In this document: positions 33,065-43,869 of the stretch, piece by piece
Numbering within the stretch: the stretch's first letter is position 1
Layout: the number at the start of each line of letters is the position of its first letter
Source: Molanna angustata
Lineage: Eukaryota; Arthropoda; Insecta; Trichoptera; Molannidae
Direction: 5' to 3'
NCBI GenBank assembly: GCA_963576475.1
Contig: OY754982.1
Span: forward strand, 646,909-710,908
Length of the DNA: 64,000 bases
The notes under the pieces: generated by a model
What the model was told of the DNA's origin: nothing
Databases searched by the model: none
The model's input: only the letters and a program-made list of their open reading frames with translations
Program-made: the position numbers and the translations under genes

Positions 33065-34179
33065 TAGGGAATGCAATCCCGCAGGACGATGTCAATCCAG
33101 GTATTTGCGGGACTGAACAATCTTAGTACCGCTGGATCCAGGTATTTGCGGGATCCAGCAGGGTGGACTTAGATATCTTATCAATCGTATAATAAAGATC
33201 TAATTAATACCTCGATCTACCAACCTTTTTTTTAGAGTTTTAAATTTATACCTAATCAAACAAGTTCTTTGGGACATTTTAAATGGTTTATTAACATACT
33301 TACCTTTAGTTAGACATAAATTAGCAAAGAATAAAATGAGACATAAATTTATATTTCAAATTAAATTTAAATAATAACGTTCACACGATAAACAATATTC
33401 TTGTACAATAAGCATCATAAGTTTAAACATTATTTTGGAAATAGCTTCGTAAAAAAGTTAAAGTATTGTGTCGTCTGATAAACGGCTTCTGATATTGGAC
33501 ACAAGGTAGCCAGCAGCTGAAAAAGCTCGTTCAGATTCCACGCTGGTTGGCACAATAGTCATTTGCGCATTGTAAGTGAATTGAAGGTATGTACCTTTCC
33601 ACCGGACTCGAAATAATTCATTTTCTTCTTGATCAAAACCTCAATGTTGCTCATATTGCCAGATCTAGATTGTTGGGCTGTTGATCTCGAACTCTTCATA
33701 CTAATCAAAGTAAGTTTGAGTTCGTCTTGAAGTGACATTGGTGCTGCTGCTGCGTATGTCTCCAGATTAGCGAGAGGAGTGTCGTCATCCTAAGGATCAT
33801 CAGCGTCAGCAGGAGCAGTGGCTTCTGCGTTGTTACCCGTGTCCGTGTACTCTAGCCTTTCGACTATAGTTTTGACTGTCTTGCATATTAAACTTTTTGA
33901 AGGTAGACTAAATGTGTCATCAACATTAATAAATTGACTTCTGTCTTCTTCGTACTTATATGGATCATGTAAGTATATAATAAAACCGCTGTCAAGTTAG
34001 TTCGCCGCTCTGAAATCCGTTTCCTCAACGAATCAACAAAGAGTAACACGTATGAACTACGCTTCTCTGTAATCTCGCCAGTCCAGCGGGATCCCGTAAA
34101 ATTTTCGACCGAGATTAGTCCCGCAAAATGTCTGCGGGATCTCGGTATTTCGGGATCCCGTTCGGGATTGCATTCCTTA
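33065..34179. mobile_element. hAT transposon relic, 1.1 kb
   Basis: The left end TAGGGAATGCAATCCCG and the reverse complement of the right end TAAGGAATGCAATCCCG match at 16 of 17 bases. Flanks CATGTAAC and CATGTTTA are similar, as expected of a mutated 8-bp hAT duplication. Sub-terminal GCGGGATC-type repeats occur at both ends (about 33080-33170 and 34085-34165). It encloses the remains of a minus-strand transposase. With only ~1.1 kb it is an internally deleted derivative. Confidence 0.75.
33455..33925 (-). pseudogene. hAT transposase C-terminal remnant
   Basis: The minus strand reads EYTDTGNNAEATAPADADDP, a stop, then LANLETYAAAAPMSLQDELK and VLIKKKMNYFESGG. After a frame change it gives PTSVESERAFSAAGYLVSNI and RSRLSDDTI. 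The last part is the hallmark of the hAT C-terminal dimerisation domain (P-TS..SER.FS..G......R..L). The BED finger and the DDE catalytic core are gone. It sits in reverse orientation between the TIRs at 33065 and 34179. Confidence 0.8.
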
Positions 34180-34466
34180 CATGTTTACCTGTTTAGGTGA
34201 ACTCTCGTTCACCTGTTTGGCTTTGGGCCCTCGGGATACCAAGTTACCTGATCTTGGTTACCGAGGACTGGGTTGTGCTGCCGATCAAGTTAGATGAACC
34301 TGTTGGTGGTCACCCAGGATAGGCTATGCCGGTCTATATAGGCTTTAGGTATTTCAATCTGTTTGCCTATCCCCAAGCGAAGGTATTGTAATGACTGTGT
34401 AGGTACTTACCTAACACAGCACTACGTACATATAGATATTAAATATTATAGTAAAACACAGGTAAT
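34180..34466. other. Unassigned GC-richer DNA
   Basis: This contains TTACCTGATCTTGGTTACCG and a TCTATATAGGC TATA-like motif. It may be part of another retroelement end. No coding frame recognised. Confidence 0.35.
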
Positions 34467-34805
34467 TGTATGACAGAAATCAAAAGATAATGGTGCAATT
34501 ACTTACATGAATTTATTTGGATAAGTGACTCTAATACATTGAAAATAGTTGACTTAATAAATATTTATATTTTAAATTAGAATAATATACGATGATTACG
34601 CGGATTGAAAACTATGAGGTCGCAAGGACAGCGCGACCGCGATAACTGGTACTGGGTAGATCGAATGGCCGCTCCCGATCTGAGGCGTCTTTATATAGGG
34701 CTGAATCGTCCGGATTCAGACACTAGCGCGCGCCATATCACCCCCTTTCCAGTCGATTCGACGATATCCTTGCTTCCCCAATAGTCCTTACAGCATTCTG
34801 TAACA
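34467..34805 (-). repeat. Candidate 3' LTR of the Gypsy element
   Basis: Read on the minus strand, the segment begins TGTTACAGAA and ends TTCTGTCATACA, imperfect inverted termini with the TG/CA ends of an LTR. It holds a TATA box CTATATAAAG (about 34693-34702), a GC-rich promoter-like stretch before it, and AATAAA (about 34514-34519) near its 3' end. No second LTR exists in the window and no clear polypurine tract precedes it, so assignment rests on composition and position. Confidence 0.5.
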
Positions 34806-35525
34806 ATGGAAAAAAAATTTAAAACATTTGTTGATTCGACATGAGGAAAAATTAAGTTTTTTTTTATTTTTGGCATGAGGTAAAAAATATTTCTTTGGTA
34901 TTAGATAAAAATGTTTCTTTGTTATGTTGACATAATAATGGAAAAAAATATAGCATACTTTCATGCTGTATGAGTTCTCCAATACAATTTTAATTCTTTA
35001 TAATTACATTCCTTGGTATCAAAAAATAAATAAATTAACTAGTCATTACTTCTGAGTTGGTTTACATATAGGTACATAAAATTTAAATTAATTACTCTTT
35101 ACTTCTGAGTTTATAAGTACTTAGTTTTACATATTACATTATACACAAAATTTTAAATAATTACTCATTACTTATGAGTTTGTACGTGCTTTTTTTTACA
35201 CATTAAATTATACACAAGACTTAAATAATTACTCATTACTTATGAGTTTGTGAGTGCTTATTTTTACATATTAAATTATTCACAAGATTTTAAATAATTA
35301 CTCATTGCTTATGAGCTTGTAAGTGCTTATTTTTACATATTAAATTATACACAAGATTTTAATTAATTATATTATTTTATTCAATGCACTTTACTGTGAG
35401 GTGCTACAAATTGAATAAAACAGTTATATTATATTATAACGAATGCACTTTGTGTTACATATTTTACATAGATTATAAATATTTTCATAGATATATGAAA
35501 AGAAAAAAAATATAAGTTACTTAAC
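34806..35525. repeat. Gypsy 3' region with ~67-bp tandem repeat
   Basis: AT-rich untranslated stretch between pol stop and candidate LTR. From about 35040 to 35375 it holds four to five units of 66-69 bp. Each has ACTCATTACTTATGAGTTTG, then TGCTTATTTTTACATATTAA and ATTATACACAAGATTTTAAA. The units are diverged at 5-15 percent by eye. Confidence 0.75.
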
Positions 35526-36905
35526 TTAAAAAAATCTGTAGCTTGTGAATCTTTCAGGGAAGTACACTCTTCTTCCAGCTCTGGTGGTTGTGTGTGATTG
35601 CTGTGATGAAGTGGCTTCTGACGTAGTGGCGTTGTTATTCTGCGGAATAGACATCCTTCTCTGCTCTGGGGAAGTGGCTTGTCTGTTGTTCATCTCATCG
35701 CAGGGGTCCATACTCTCATTTAGGAAGAAGGCTGGTTTTAGACGATCTAATGAAATTTTTCTACTTTTTCCCTTGATATTTATAGTGGCTGTTTTATCAT
35801 CCCTCTCTTGCACTAAGTAAGGTCCATCATAAGGTTTCTGAAGAGGGCGTCTCACTGCGTCGTTTCTTAGAAAGACGTATTTTGTATGGTTCATCTGCTT
35901 GTGCACGAATGTTTTTAATCTGCTATGATTTGAGATTGGAATGGGGCGAATTTTTGACATCATTGTTTGTAGTCTCTGTCCATAGGTGTCTGGTTCCTCT
36001 GGTGGTCTGTCTTCTTCCTCCATCTTAACTTGATTATAAGCTCTAGCCAAATCTATTTTGCTGAATATTGTTGATCCGTGGAGCTTATGTGAAAAGTCCT
36101 GAAGTTGTGGTATCGGATACTTGTCCGGCTTGGTAATTGAATTCAGTCGTCTGTAGTCTCCACACATTCTGTAGTTTCCATCTGGTTTCTTAACCATGTG
36201 AAGTGGGCTTGACCAATTGCTCTTTGAGGGTCTGCATATGCCTTGCTCGACCATGTATGCAAACTCTTTTTTTGCTATCTCTAGTTGCATCGGGTTTAAT
36301 CTTCTCACTTTTGATGTGACAGGCGGTCCTCTTGTTTGAATGTGGTGTGTTACGTTGTGTTTCGATTCATTTGGTGTCATGTTTGCTCTCGTCAGATTCG
36401 GATATTTTTGTAAAATTGTTTTAAATTTTAATGTTGCTTGCACCGTTGCTATGTCTATGACTGATGTCTTGTACATGAATCCTCTTGTTGTTATACCTGT
36501 TGTTTTATCTATTAACAGTTTTCTTTTTAAATTAACTAAAATATCATAATTTGTAAGGAAGTCCGCTCCGATAATTGGCTTTGTTACATCGGCTATTACA
36601 AACTTCCATTTATGATTTCTGCGAAGCCCGAGATTTAAATTTATAACTTTATGACCGTATGTTGGTATCACTGTTCCGTTTGCGGCGTATATTGGAGTGA
36701 TGATGCTGTCTGTAGAGATCGTTGCTTTGTCACTTTTGTGATATCTCGGTATTATACTGATCTCAGCACCAGTATCGATTAGGTATTTGACGCCGGTGGC
36801 TATATCTGGCATGAAGAGACGATGTTTCATTTGCGACGGTGTTGTCTCGCACACCTGTCGCAGTTTTAGTTTTCCGGAAGATTGAAAGTGCAGGGTAGTT
36901 GACAA
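35526..36905 (-). pseudogene. pol: Ty3/Gypsy pol with in-frame internal deletion
   Basis: One uninterrupted 459-codon frame. Residues ~40-53 carry the retroviral-type aspartic protease motif YLIDTGAEISIIP, with GADFL at ~113-117. RT begins about residue 200 with WSSPLHMVKKPDGNYR, CGDYRRLNSITKPDKYPIP and KIDLARAYNQV (fingers/first palm Asp). At residue ~298 (about 36010) it jumps straight to the post-integrase C-terminus: a TYGQRL segment, PYDGPYLV-ERD-KTATI and RKISLDRLKPAF. The YxDD palm, thumb, RNase H and integrase core are all missing, yet no stop or frameshift occurs. Overlaps the gag end by 40 bp in another frame, as expected for gag-pol frameshift. It cannot transpose by itself. Confidence 0.85.
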
Positions 36906-38030
36906 TATCTTGCGTTAATTCCAAATTTTTGATGTGGTATGCATATATCTTCCTTCTTGTTATTATTATTATTAGGCATATAATTTTTATTATTATTATT
37001 TTTATTTTTATAATTTCGATTATTGTTTTGTCGGTTGTGATAAGAATTATTATTATAATTATTATAACGGTTTCTACTAGACGATCTTGATCTGGAACGT
37101 TCTCTTTCTTGATTATTATAAAATGGTCTTGATTGCCTTTGCTGAAGTTCTAGTCCTAATATTTTGTCAGTCAAAATTTGAATTTGCTGCTGCATTCCAA
37201 TAAGAAGTTGAACTGTGTTTGGATCGTTATGTGCATTGAAGATGTAGATGGTAAATTTATCGATTGTATTTCAGCTCTATTGTTCACCTCCATAATTCTG
37301 TCTGCTGTAGTTGCGATTATCATGATGTCGTCAGTATTAATTGCTGTGATGATTTCTTGAATTCTATGCGGAAGTCTCTCTATCCAAAGTCTTTTGATGA
37401 GTGCGTCGTTGTTAATGTTGGTCCTGCGAGATTTTTCATAATAGTTCCGATGGTGTGTTATTTCCCAATTGCATCCCGTGTAGTAGATGTGTGAGTAGGG
37501 TTGCCAGATGGTATCCTAAAGGAGGACATGTCCTCCTTTTCGACAAATTGTCCTCCCTTACCTACCGTATGTCCTCCTTTTGCGTTGATTGTTATCCAAT
37601 ATAATTTAAAAAACTTGTCTAGGTACTAAAGATTTTTATACATATTTCATAAAAGAGCACCAAGAACTTATTACAAAAAAAAATATGTTTTGGTGAAACA
37701 TGATGTTTAAAATGAAGTGAATTTATTATAAAAAATCTTGTTTCATTGTTAATAGTTTAAGTAGTGACTAAACTATATTATACAAGTTATATAGCGACTG
37801 CATTGAAGATATAAAAAAATCAAGAAATAAAGTAATTATGAGACGATGAAAATTCTTCGATATGCGTCTGTAGGTATGGCGTTTTTTTGTCATTGTCCTC
37901 CTTTTTAAGGAAAATCCTCCTTTTTTGTGCTATTTGTCCTCCTTTTTCAAATTTCCATCTGGCAACCCTATGTGTGAGTCTTTTTTCTTCCGATTCTTGT
38001 AGACGGTTCAATAACACATTACACCCAACT
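36866..38030 (-). pseudogene. gag: Gypsy gag C-terminal half, interrupted
   Basis: The 36866-37195 frame (minus) has a basic, N/R-rich tail and ends in the insect Gypsy-type motif CIPHQKFG-NARYCQLPC instead of a standard CCHC knuckle. Upstream, with one-base frame changes near 37235 and 37410, are EVNNRAEIQSINLPST, RLWIERLPHRIQEIITAI and NLAGPT, and beyond a 475-bp MITE (37496-37970) comes LLNRLQESEEKRLTH. This gag normally forms the particle and binds the RNA. The N-terminal half and 5' LTR are not present. A SINE1 body begins about 70 bp beyond the truncation. Confidence 0.8.
37496..37970. mobile_element. hAT-type MITE in gag, 8-bp TSD
   Basis: 475 bp with terminal inverted repeats TAGGGTTGCCAGATGG / CCATCTGGCAACCCTA, and sub-terminal AGGAGGACA and TGTCCTCCTTTT repeats on both sides. 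It is flanked by a perfect direct repeat TGTGTGAG (37488-37495 and 37971-37978). TSD length and TIR style fit the hAT superfamily. There is no transposase frame. Removing the insert and one TSD copy makes the flanking gag codons continuous, which dates it after the Gypsy insertion. Confidence 0.9.
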
Positions 38031-38094
38031 GTTGATAGTATGTATATAGTAAAAGAATACGTAAAAATCCATGTATTTTATATTTCCATGTTTT

Positions 38095-38235
38095 AAGTCT
38101 GGCTCTGTGAGACGATTAATATCATAAGCAGATCGTAAGTCTCCAGAATGTGGCAGCTTGTTACTGGTGCGTGTAAAATAATTATTTGACATTGTACCTG
38201 TTAGTTGCCCGTGAAGCTACATAAAATAAAAAGTT
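38095..38235 (+). mobile_element. SINE1 body copy
   Basis: GTCTGGCTCTGTGAGACGAT, ATCGTAAGTCTCCAGAATG, TGGCAGCTTGTTACTGGTG, then GTACCTGTTAGTTGCCCG give SINE1 body order in plus orientation, ending in an ATAAAATAAAAAG tail. The tRNA-like head is absent. Confidence 0.7.
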
Positions 38236-38431
38236 ATAATATAATATTATGCTGATTAATTATTTAAATTAATCAAATGACAGAACGAACGCGTATAATA
38301 TCTGTCAAATGACAAATGTCAACCACGGTGGACGGTGCTGCCAGGACTTAAATTTTTAGATATTATTGGAGAGTTGCACGAAAAAAATATGAATCCTTAT
38401 GAAGAAGGGGTTGAAAAATAACATTGTTTTT

Positions 38432-38829
38432 ACTCCTCACTACCCCAAGGGGATTTATGAATTCGCAATTTTTAAAGTAATTTTTATTGCAGATTATCAA
38501 CTAGTATCATGTGATGATCTGAAAGTTTCATCACAATGTATCTGTGTGTGTGTGCTGTGTACTTTTTTTAACTGTCAAATATTTCAAAGTGACTCCCATG
38601 CTCAGGAAACTCGAAATAATTTGTTATTTTTATTTTCAAATTGCTAAAAGGGCACATCACGTTCATAAAATGTTATTAATAAATATCAATTTTTCATAAT
38701 AATATATTTAAATAATAAAAGAATTAAACTCACTCATTTCATAAAATTGCCGAAAACTTTCTATAGAAACTTTGAATACTCTATAGTGACTTGTTAGTGA
38801 GGAGTTTAGCGTTGGCCACAACCCACTCG
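38432..38829 (+). repeat. RepB dispersed element, copy 3
   Basis: From ACTCCTCACTACC to the terminal GTGAGGAGTTTAGCGTTGGC block and CCACTCG. Internally deleted by ~150 bp (no TACTTTATCGATTATAGAC region) compared with other copies. Confidence 0.8.
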
Positions 38830-39040
38830 TTTTTTACTAGATATAAGGAAAAAAGATTATTGTCTTTTATATAAAATTGTCGCCTTTACACACGAGTGCT
38901 TGCACTCTGGTAAAGGGAAACATGATTTTTCTTACTGTGCATCTTTTTATGTAGTTGATTGTTTTATTTTTTGTAAATGTATTGTAAACTCAATAAAAAT
39001 AAAAATAAATAAAAAAAATGAAAGGTGGAAAAAAACACTT
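38830..39040. other. LINE-UTR-like DNA with AATAAA run
   Basis: GAGTGCTTGCACTCTGGTAA and a terminal CTCAATAAAAATAAAAATAA-type run look like a plus-strand retroelement 3' UTR and tail. No coding part is attached. Confidence 0.35.
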
Positions 39041-39044
39041 CGGT

Positions 39045-39290
39045 GATTTGATCACATGGAAAGAATGAATGTAGAACTACTAGCATTGGCCAAAGAAACA
39101 TTGACACGACCATGTGAACAATAATCTTAAGAGGAAAAGGTTAGGTGTCTTATTAACACACGAGGTAGTATATAAAGATGTATGAATAAGTAAATTATTA
39201 AGGCGATGAATTTATGCATAGACATAAGTGTATGGAGCTCGGTTCTCTCTGACTACTCCAATTGCAGAGGCAAGGGATGATGGTTTGAAA
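39045..39290 (+). pseudogene. Possible LINE C-terminal remnant
   Basis: Plus frames show FGDLITWK, ELLALAKETLTRP and, near the end, YGARFSLTTPIAEARDDG. The last part resembles the tail seen on the minus strand at 30390-30500 (GARFSLPTSI). Many stops. Confidence 0.45.
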
Positions 39291-39389
39291 TTTTGTATGT
39301 TTGTATAGTGTTAGTATATTCCAAATCCTACTCCAAATTAATATATTAAAATGGATTGAATTTAAAAATTAATTCATCATCATCAGTAA

Positions 39390-39625
39390 TGGCGCTACAG
39401 CCCGGTGTGGGCCTTGGCCTCCTCAAGAAACTGCATCCATCCCGCCCTGTCGATAGCTCTTAAATCTCCCTCGATGTCTTCCAGCCATCTCATCCTAGGT
39501 CTTCCTCTGCTTCTTCTTCCTTCTGGCCAGGTGTCCAATAATTTCTTTGGGACCCGGCTATCCTGCATTCTACAAACGTGTCCGAGCCAAAATAGAGATT
39601 TTTTTAGCCAGTCTAATTTTTAATA
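39390..39625 (-). pseudogene. LINE C-terminal tail
   Basis: The minus strand reads [18 protein letters not shown], then [40 protein letters not shown] and HTGL. This complete C-terminus has the WLGHV-RM, GRPR-RW-DD/ED and DR-GW...A order typical of RTE/CR1-like LINEs. It is open over ~70 codons with no RT upstream, so a 5'-truncated insertion of fairly recent age. Confidence 0.8.
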
Positions 39626-41463
39626 ACTAATTATTAAAACTTAATTATACTGGATCTAAAAAAATACAGTTTTATGTTAACTTAACAAGAAATAAACAAA
39701 AAAAAATTGTTGTGAAGTTTGAACAAGTATAAAGGTAAATAAATAGGTACTTCATACAATATTGAAGACCAAGATGAAGTGTTAAAATACATAGCAATTT
39801 TCAACACAACACTACAGGGTTCCTAATTATCCAATTGTTTTTAACTGCTGTGGTATCCTTTTACGGAAAATAACAGCCTTTACGTAAATTTGGCAGTCGC
39901 TAATACTAAATTTAAAAATATCTAAAATTTTATAGGATTCTAATTTATAAGTAGGTACTTTAAAAAAATATCCTACTTACCCACATTGTTTCAAAATTGC
40001 AATGCGCTGTGATGATAAACGGATATTACTCTCTCGAAAGATGGCAGTTTGTGCTACAATTCCGTCTTAACAAATGACACTTATTCAAGCGTTCACCTTA
40101 AATGGGAGTACTTTTCATATATAAATAGCTCATAAACGTGTCACGTTGGAACTTCTCGCATCACACACCTCCTCTGCCCCCCCATCATCATATTTTGCAC
40201 CAGCTAAGGTACATAAATACATACCTTCCTCAGAAGACTGTGCCAAATTTAAATGCATTAAAGCCTTCATTGTTCGCAATTCGTTATTCAAATTTTTATA
40301 TCTCGAATGTTCTCGAATTTGAAATATACATAACTTACATATTTGAATGTGAAATGTGTCTTCTTGCTACGCCAAGGTATGTAGGTGTAGGTACTTTTCT
40401 CGCCTCGAAGTTTTCACTCGGAAGAAATGTATCCGATTATTCGTTTGACTATTGAATTTTTCAGTTTGACTTAGGATGAGAAATTAAAGCACGCTTTAGG
40501 GATTCGTGGAATCATATTTGAAATCCAAAAGTCATTATGTTTGTTTACACAGTATTTAATTATTTTTTATCAGACTGAGTTCTAAGGTTTGATTATGTAT
40601 TAGGGTAAGATTACACAGATACACAATATCGTGTTTAATATAATTCAAATAATGTATTATTTCAAAACGAGAATGTATTAAATCGATAGTAATAATAATC
40701 GTTTTAATAACAAGTAACGAGCTATATAACTTTCTTATCTTTTCCATTCTTTTTGTTTTCAATTTTACTGTTTTTCAATTGACAATTCGATTTACAAACA
40801 TAAGATATTTATATCGTCCTACGAAGACATAATTTAAGTAAATTATATTTTAATTTGTAATGAAATTATACCAAATAAATAACAACTCGATTATCAATAA
40901 TTAAAAATTCCTTGAATCATGGTTTAATCACGGTTCAGTTGAACCCGGTACAAAGTCTTATTTCACATTCAACAAAATCCTTCTTTATAAAAATGTTAGA
41001 ACCGCAGTTCGATTGAACTCGATTTTGAGCTCTATTTCATACGAAAGTACCGTATTTAGATTCGTTAAGTTGGCTGTCATGATCACCAACAATAATAGTT
41101 CTGTATAAATCTACATGTTGCTCTTTTTGACATTTGACATTTTTGCTTGAATTCAACCTAAATCAATAATTATAATGGATTAAGTTGGTTTTTATATGTT
41201 TCTCTTATATATTAGATTAAAAAAAGCCTATCGAAATAATTTAAACGTATCATATATACCTAGGTAGGTACCTACTTCATAAATGTGAAATGTCAAGTTG
41301 AATCAGTGTTATACTTACTACCGCCGTCGTCGTTTTAATTTGACACGAGTTCAATCCATGTTTATACATAAGAAAAGTGATCAAATTGGGGTTCAACCAT
41401 AGTTCAATATTTCAACCACGTTTATAAATAATACTGATTGTGTTGATACACTTAATTCTTTTT
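39626..41463. other. Unassigned DNA
   Basis: About 1.8 kb without a recognised gene or repeat end. Near 40900-41420 several short AACCATGGTTCAA/ACGGTTCAGTTGAAC-like words recur in both orientations (for example 40918-40945 and 41380-41425), suggesting the inverted ends of an old ~500-bp MITE. Not resolved. Confidence 0.4.
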
Positions 41464-42029
41464 ACTCCTCACTAACCCAAGGGTATATAGTGGGGAGTTA
41501 TGATTTCGCAATTTTTAAGGGTATTTTTTTTTGCAGATTATCAACTAGTATCATGCTGATATTGTATTCTGAAAGTTTCATCACAATGTACCTCTCTGTG
41601 TGTGTGTGCTATGTGCTGTGTGCAGTGTGCTATGTACGGCGTGTTCATTTTACTTTATCGATTATAGACTATGTAAAGTACTCATTCGATTCTATTCAAA
41701 TTTTGCAAATTTGTATATCTAATACTCACTTAGATGCCATTAGATTTTGAAACATATCTGAATAGTGCTTCTCATTTTTTTTAACTGTCAAATATTTCAA
41801 AGTGACCTCACGCCCAGGAAAATTAAAATTTGAAATTTTTATATTCAAATTGGATCACTTTTATAAAATGCCATTAAGGAGTTATCAAGTTTTCATAATA
41901 AAATATTTAAATTTAAAATAATTTAACAAACTCATTTCGTGAAAATGCTGAATATTTTTCATTAAAAATTTTATTACTTGATAAAATGACTTGTTACTGA
42001 GGAGTTTAGCGTTGGCCTCAACCCACTCG
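41464..42029 (+). repeat. RepB dispersed element, copy 4
   Basis: Full-length plus copy from ACTCCTCACTAAC to GAGGAGTTTAGCGTTGGC and CCACTCG, including the (TG)n run at 41600 and TACTTTATCGATTATAGACT. It forms an inverted pair with the copy at 42691-43245. Confidence 0.85.
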
Positions 42030-42690
42030 TTTTCTTGTAGTTTTACAAAGAATTTTAATTGTCGATATCAAAATTGAATTATACTTAGGATCGTATAACA
42101 AGAGTTATTTGAGAAAAATGTAAGAAAAAGGTAAGGTCCCGTACTGCGAGAATAATGCTTACGGTACCTCAACTTTTCTTACAATACGACCCTTAGTGTG
42201 TAAAATATTGAAATACTTTATGCTATCATTTTGCAATCCTTTTTGTTGGATATAATTTCACAAATTTACAAATCACGAAACAGTGTTTATTAGTTAAACT
42301 ATTACATATGTACATGGATGCGATGAAAAATATTGGTTAAATTGTTATTAGGTACCTATATATAACTGGTGTATTTAGCTAATTCCTATATTGCGTGTTG
42401 CCATTTACATTATTACCCTTGCATACCTAGTTATATGTTGTTGTGAATATTGTTGTAACAATTTAATTATGATAATACGTGCTCTGTTAATGTTTTCCAG
42501 TCTGTACTAGCAATATATAGGATTTGCGTGGCAAATACATTAAATCACTTTTAAATTATATCACTTATACAAACATAACGTTACGAGTGTAAACTTCACC
42601 TCTACCAATAACGCGTAGATTTATGTCAAATGAAGAATGCATTAAATAAATAAATAAATGAATTCTTTATTTCTCTTAAACATAATAAAA
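42030..42690. other. Spacer between inverted RepB copies
   Basis: Unrecognised AT-rich DNA. An AATAAATAAATAAATGAATT run near 42645 looks like a retroelement tail. Confidence 0.4.
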
Positions 42691-43245
42691 CGAGTGGGTT
42701 GTGGCCAACGCTAAACTCCTCACTAACAAGTCATTCTATAAAGTATTCAAAATTTGTATGGAAAATTTTTAGCATTTTCATGAAATGAGTTTGTTAAATT
42801 ATTTTTTATTTAAACATTTTATTATGAAAACTTGATAACTCTTCAATGCCATTTTATGAAAGTGATGTTCCTTTTTAACAATTTGAAAATAAAAATTTCA
42901 AATATTAATTTTCCTGAGCTTGGGGTCACTTTAAAATATTTGACAGTTAAAAAAATTGAGAAGCACTATTCAGATATCCTTCAAAATCTAATGGGGTCTA
43001 AGTGAGTATTAGATATACACATTTGCAAAATTTGAATAGAATCGAATGAGTACTTTAGTCTATAATCGATAAAGTAAAATGAACACGCCGTACATAGCAC
43101 ACACACACACACACAGATACATTGTGATGAAACTTTCAGAATACAATCTCAGCATGATACTAGTTGATAATCTGCAATAAAAAAATACCATTAAAAATTG
43201 CGAAATCATAACTCCCCACTAGATCCCCTTGGGTTAGTGAGGAGT
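42691..43245 (-). repeat. RepB dispersed element, copy 5
   Basis: Full-length minus copy. It begins GAGTGGGTTGTGGCCAACGC and ends GGGTTAGTGAGGAGT with (CA)n at 43102-43118. Its similarity to copies 1 and 4 extends over the whole length. Confidence 0.85.
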
Positions 43246-43574
43246 AAAAACATTGTGATTAGAAAAAAAGATTAACAAAATAATATTTTTATGATTAACA
43301 AAGATATAAAAATCATATTATACAACCTTAAATAAAAATAAAATAAAAAAAATAACTTGTAATTGTATATGCTACATAACATGAAAATAAATAATTCAAC
43401 AATTATTAATATAAATAAACAAGAGAAATCCCACCAGGCAGTGCCTGTTGGTGGGTATTACAAAAATCATTAGTTTGATCAAGTTATACATACATCTTCA
43501 GTGCACAATATTAAAGTAATAACAGAAGAATAAAAAAATATGTGTAGAATACAGAATGAATATAATATATGTAT
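43246..43574. other. Unassigned AT-rich DNA
   Basis: No recognisable feature. AT-rich with A-runs. Confidence 0.5.
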
Positions 43575-43869
43575 AAGAACACACAACAATACAACTTGTC
43601 TCCTCGCTCAGTAAACCTTATATTTGCTTACTCAAGAACACACAACAATACAACTTGTCTCGTCGCTCAGTAAACCTTATATTTGCTTACTCAAGAACAC
43701 ACAACAATACAACTTGTCTCGTCGCTCAGTAAACCTTATATTTGCTTACTCAAGAACACACAACAATACAACTTGTCTCGTCGCTCAGTAAACCTTATAT
43801 TTGCTTACTCAAGAACACACAACAATACAACTTGTCTCGTCGCTCAGTAAACCTTATATTTGCTTACTC
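43575..43869. repeat. 59-bp tandem repeat, five units
   Basis: Exactly five 59-bp units (5 x 59 = 295 bp), starting AAGAACACACAACAATACAA, then CTTGTCTCGTCGCTCAGTAA, then ACCTTATATTTGCTTACTC. The first unit differs by one base (CTCCTCGC for CTCGTCGC). The other four look identical. The near-identity means recent expansion, so copy number is likely polymorphic. The plus frame at 43742 is a by-product. Confidence 0.95.
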
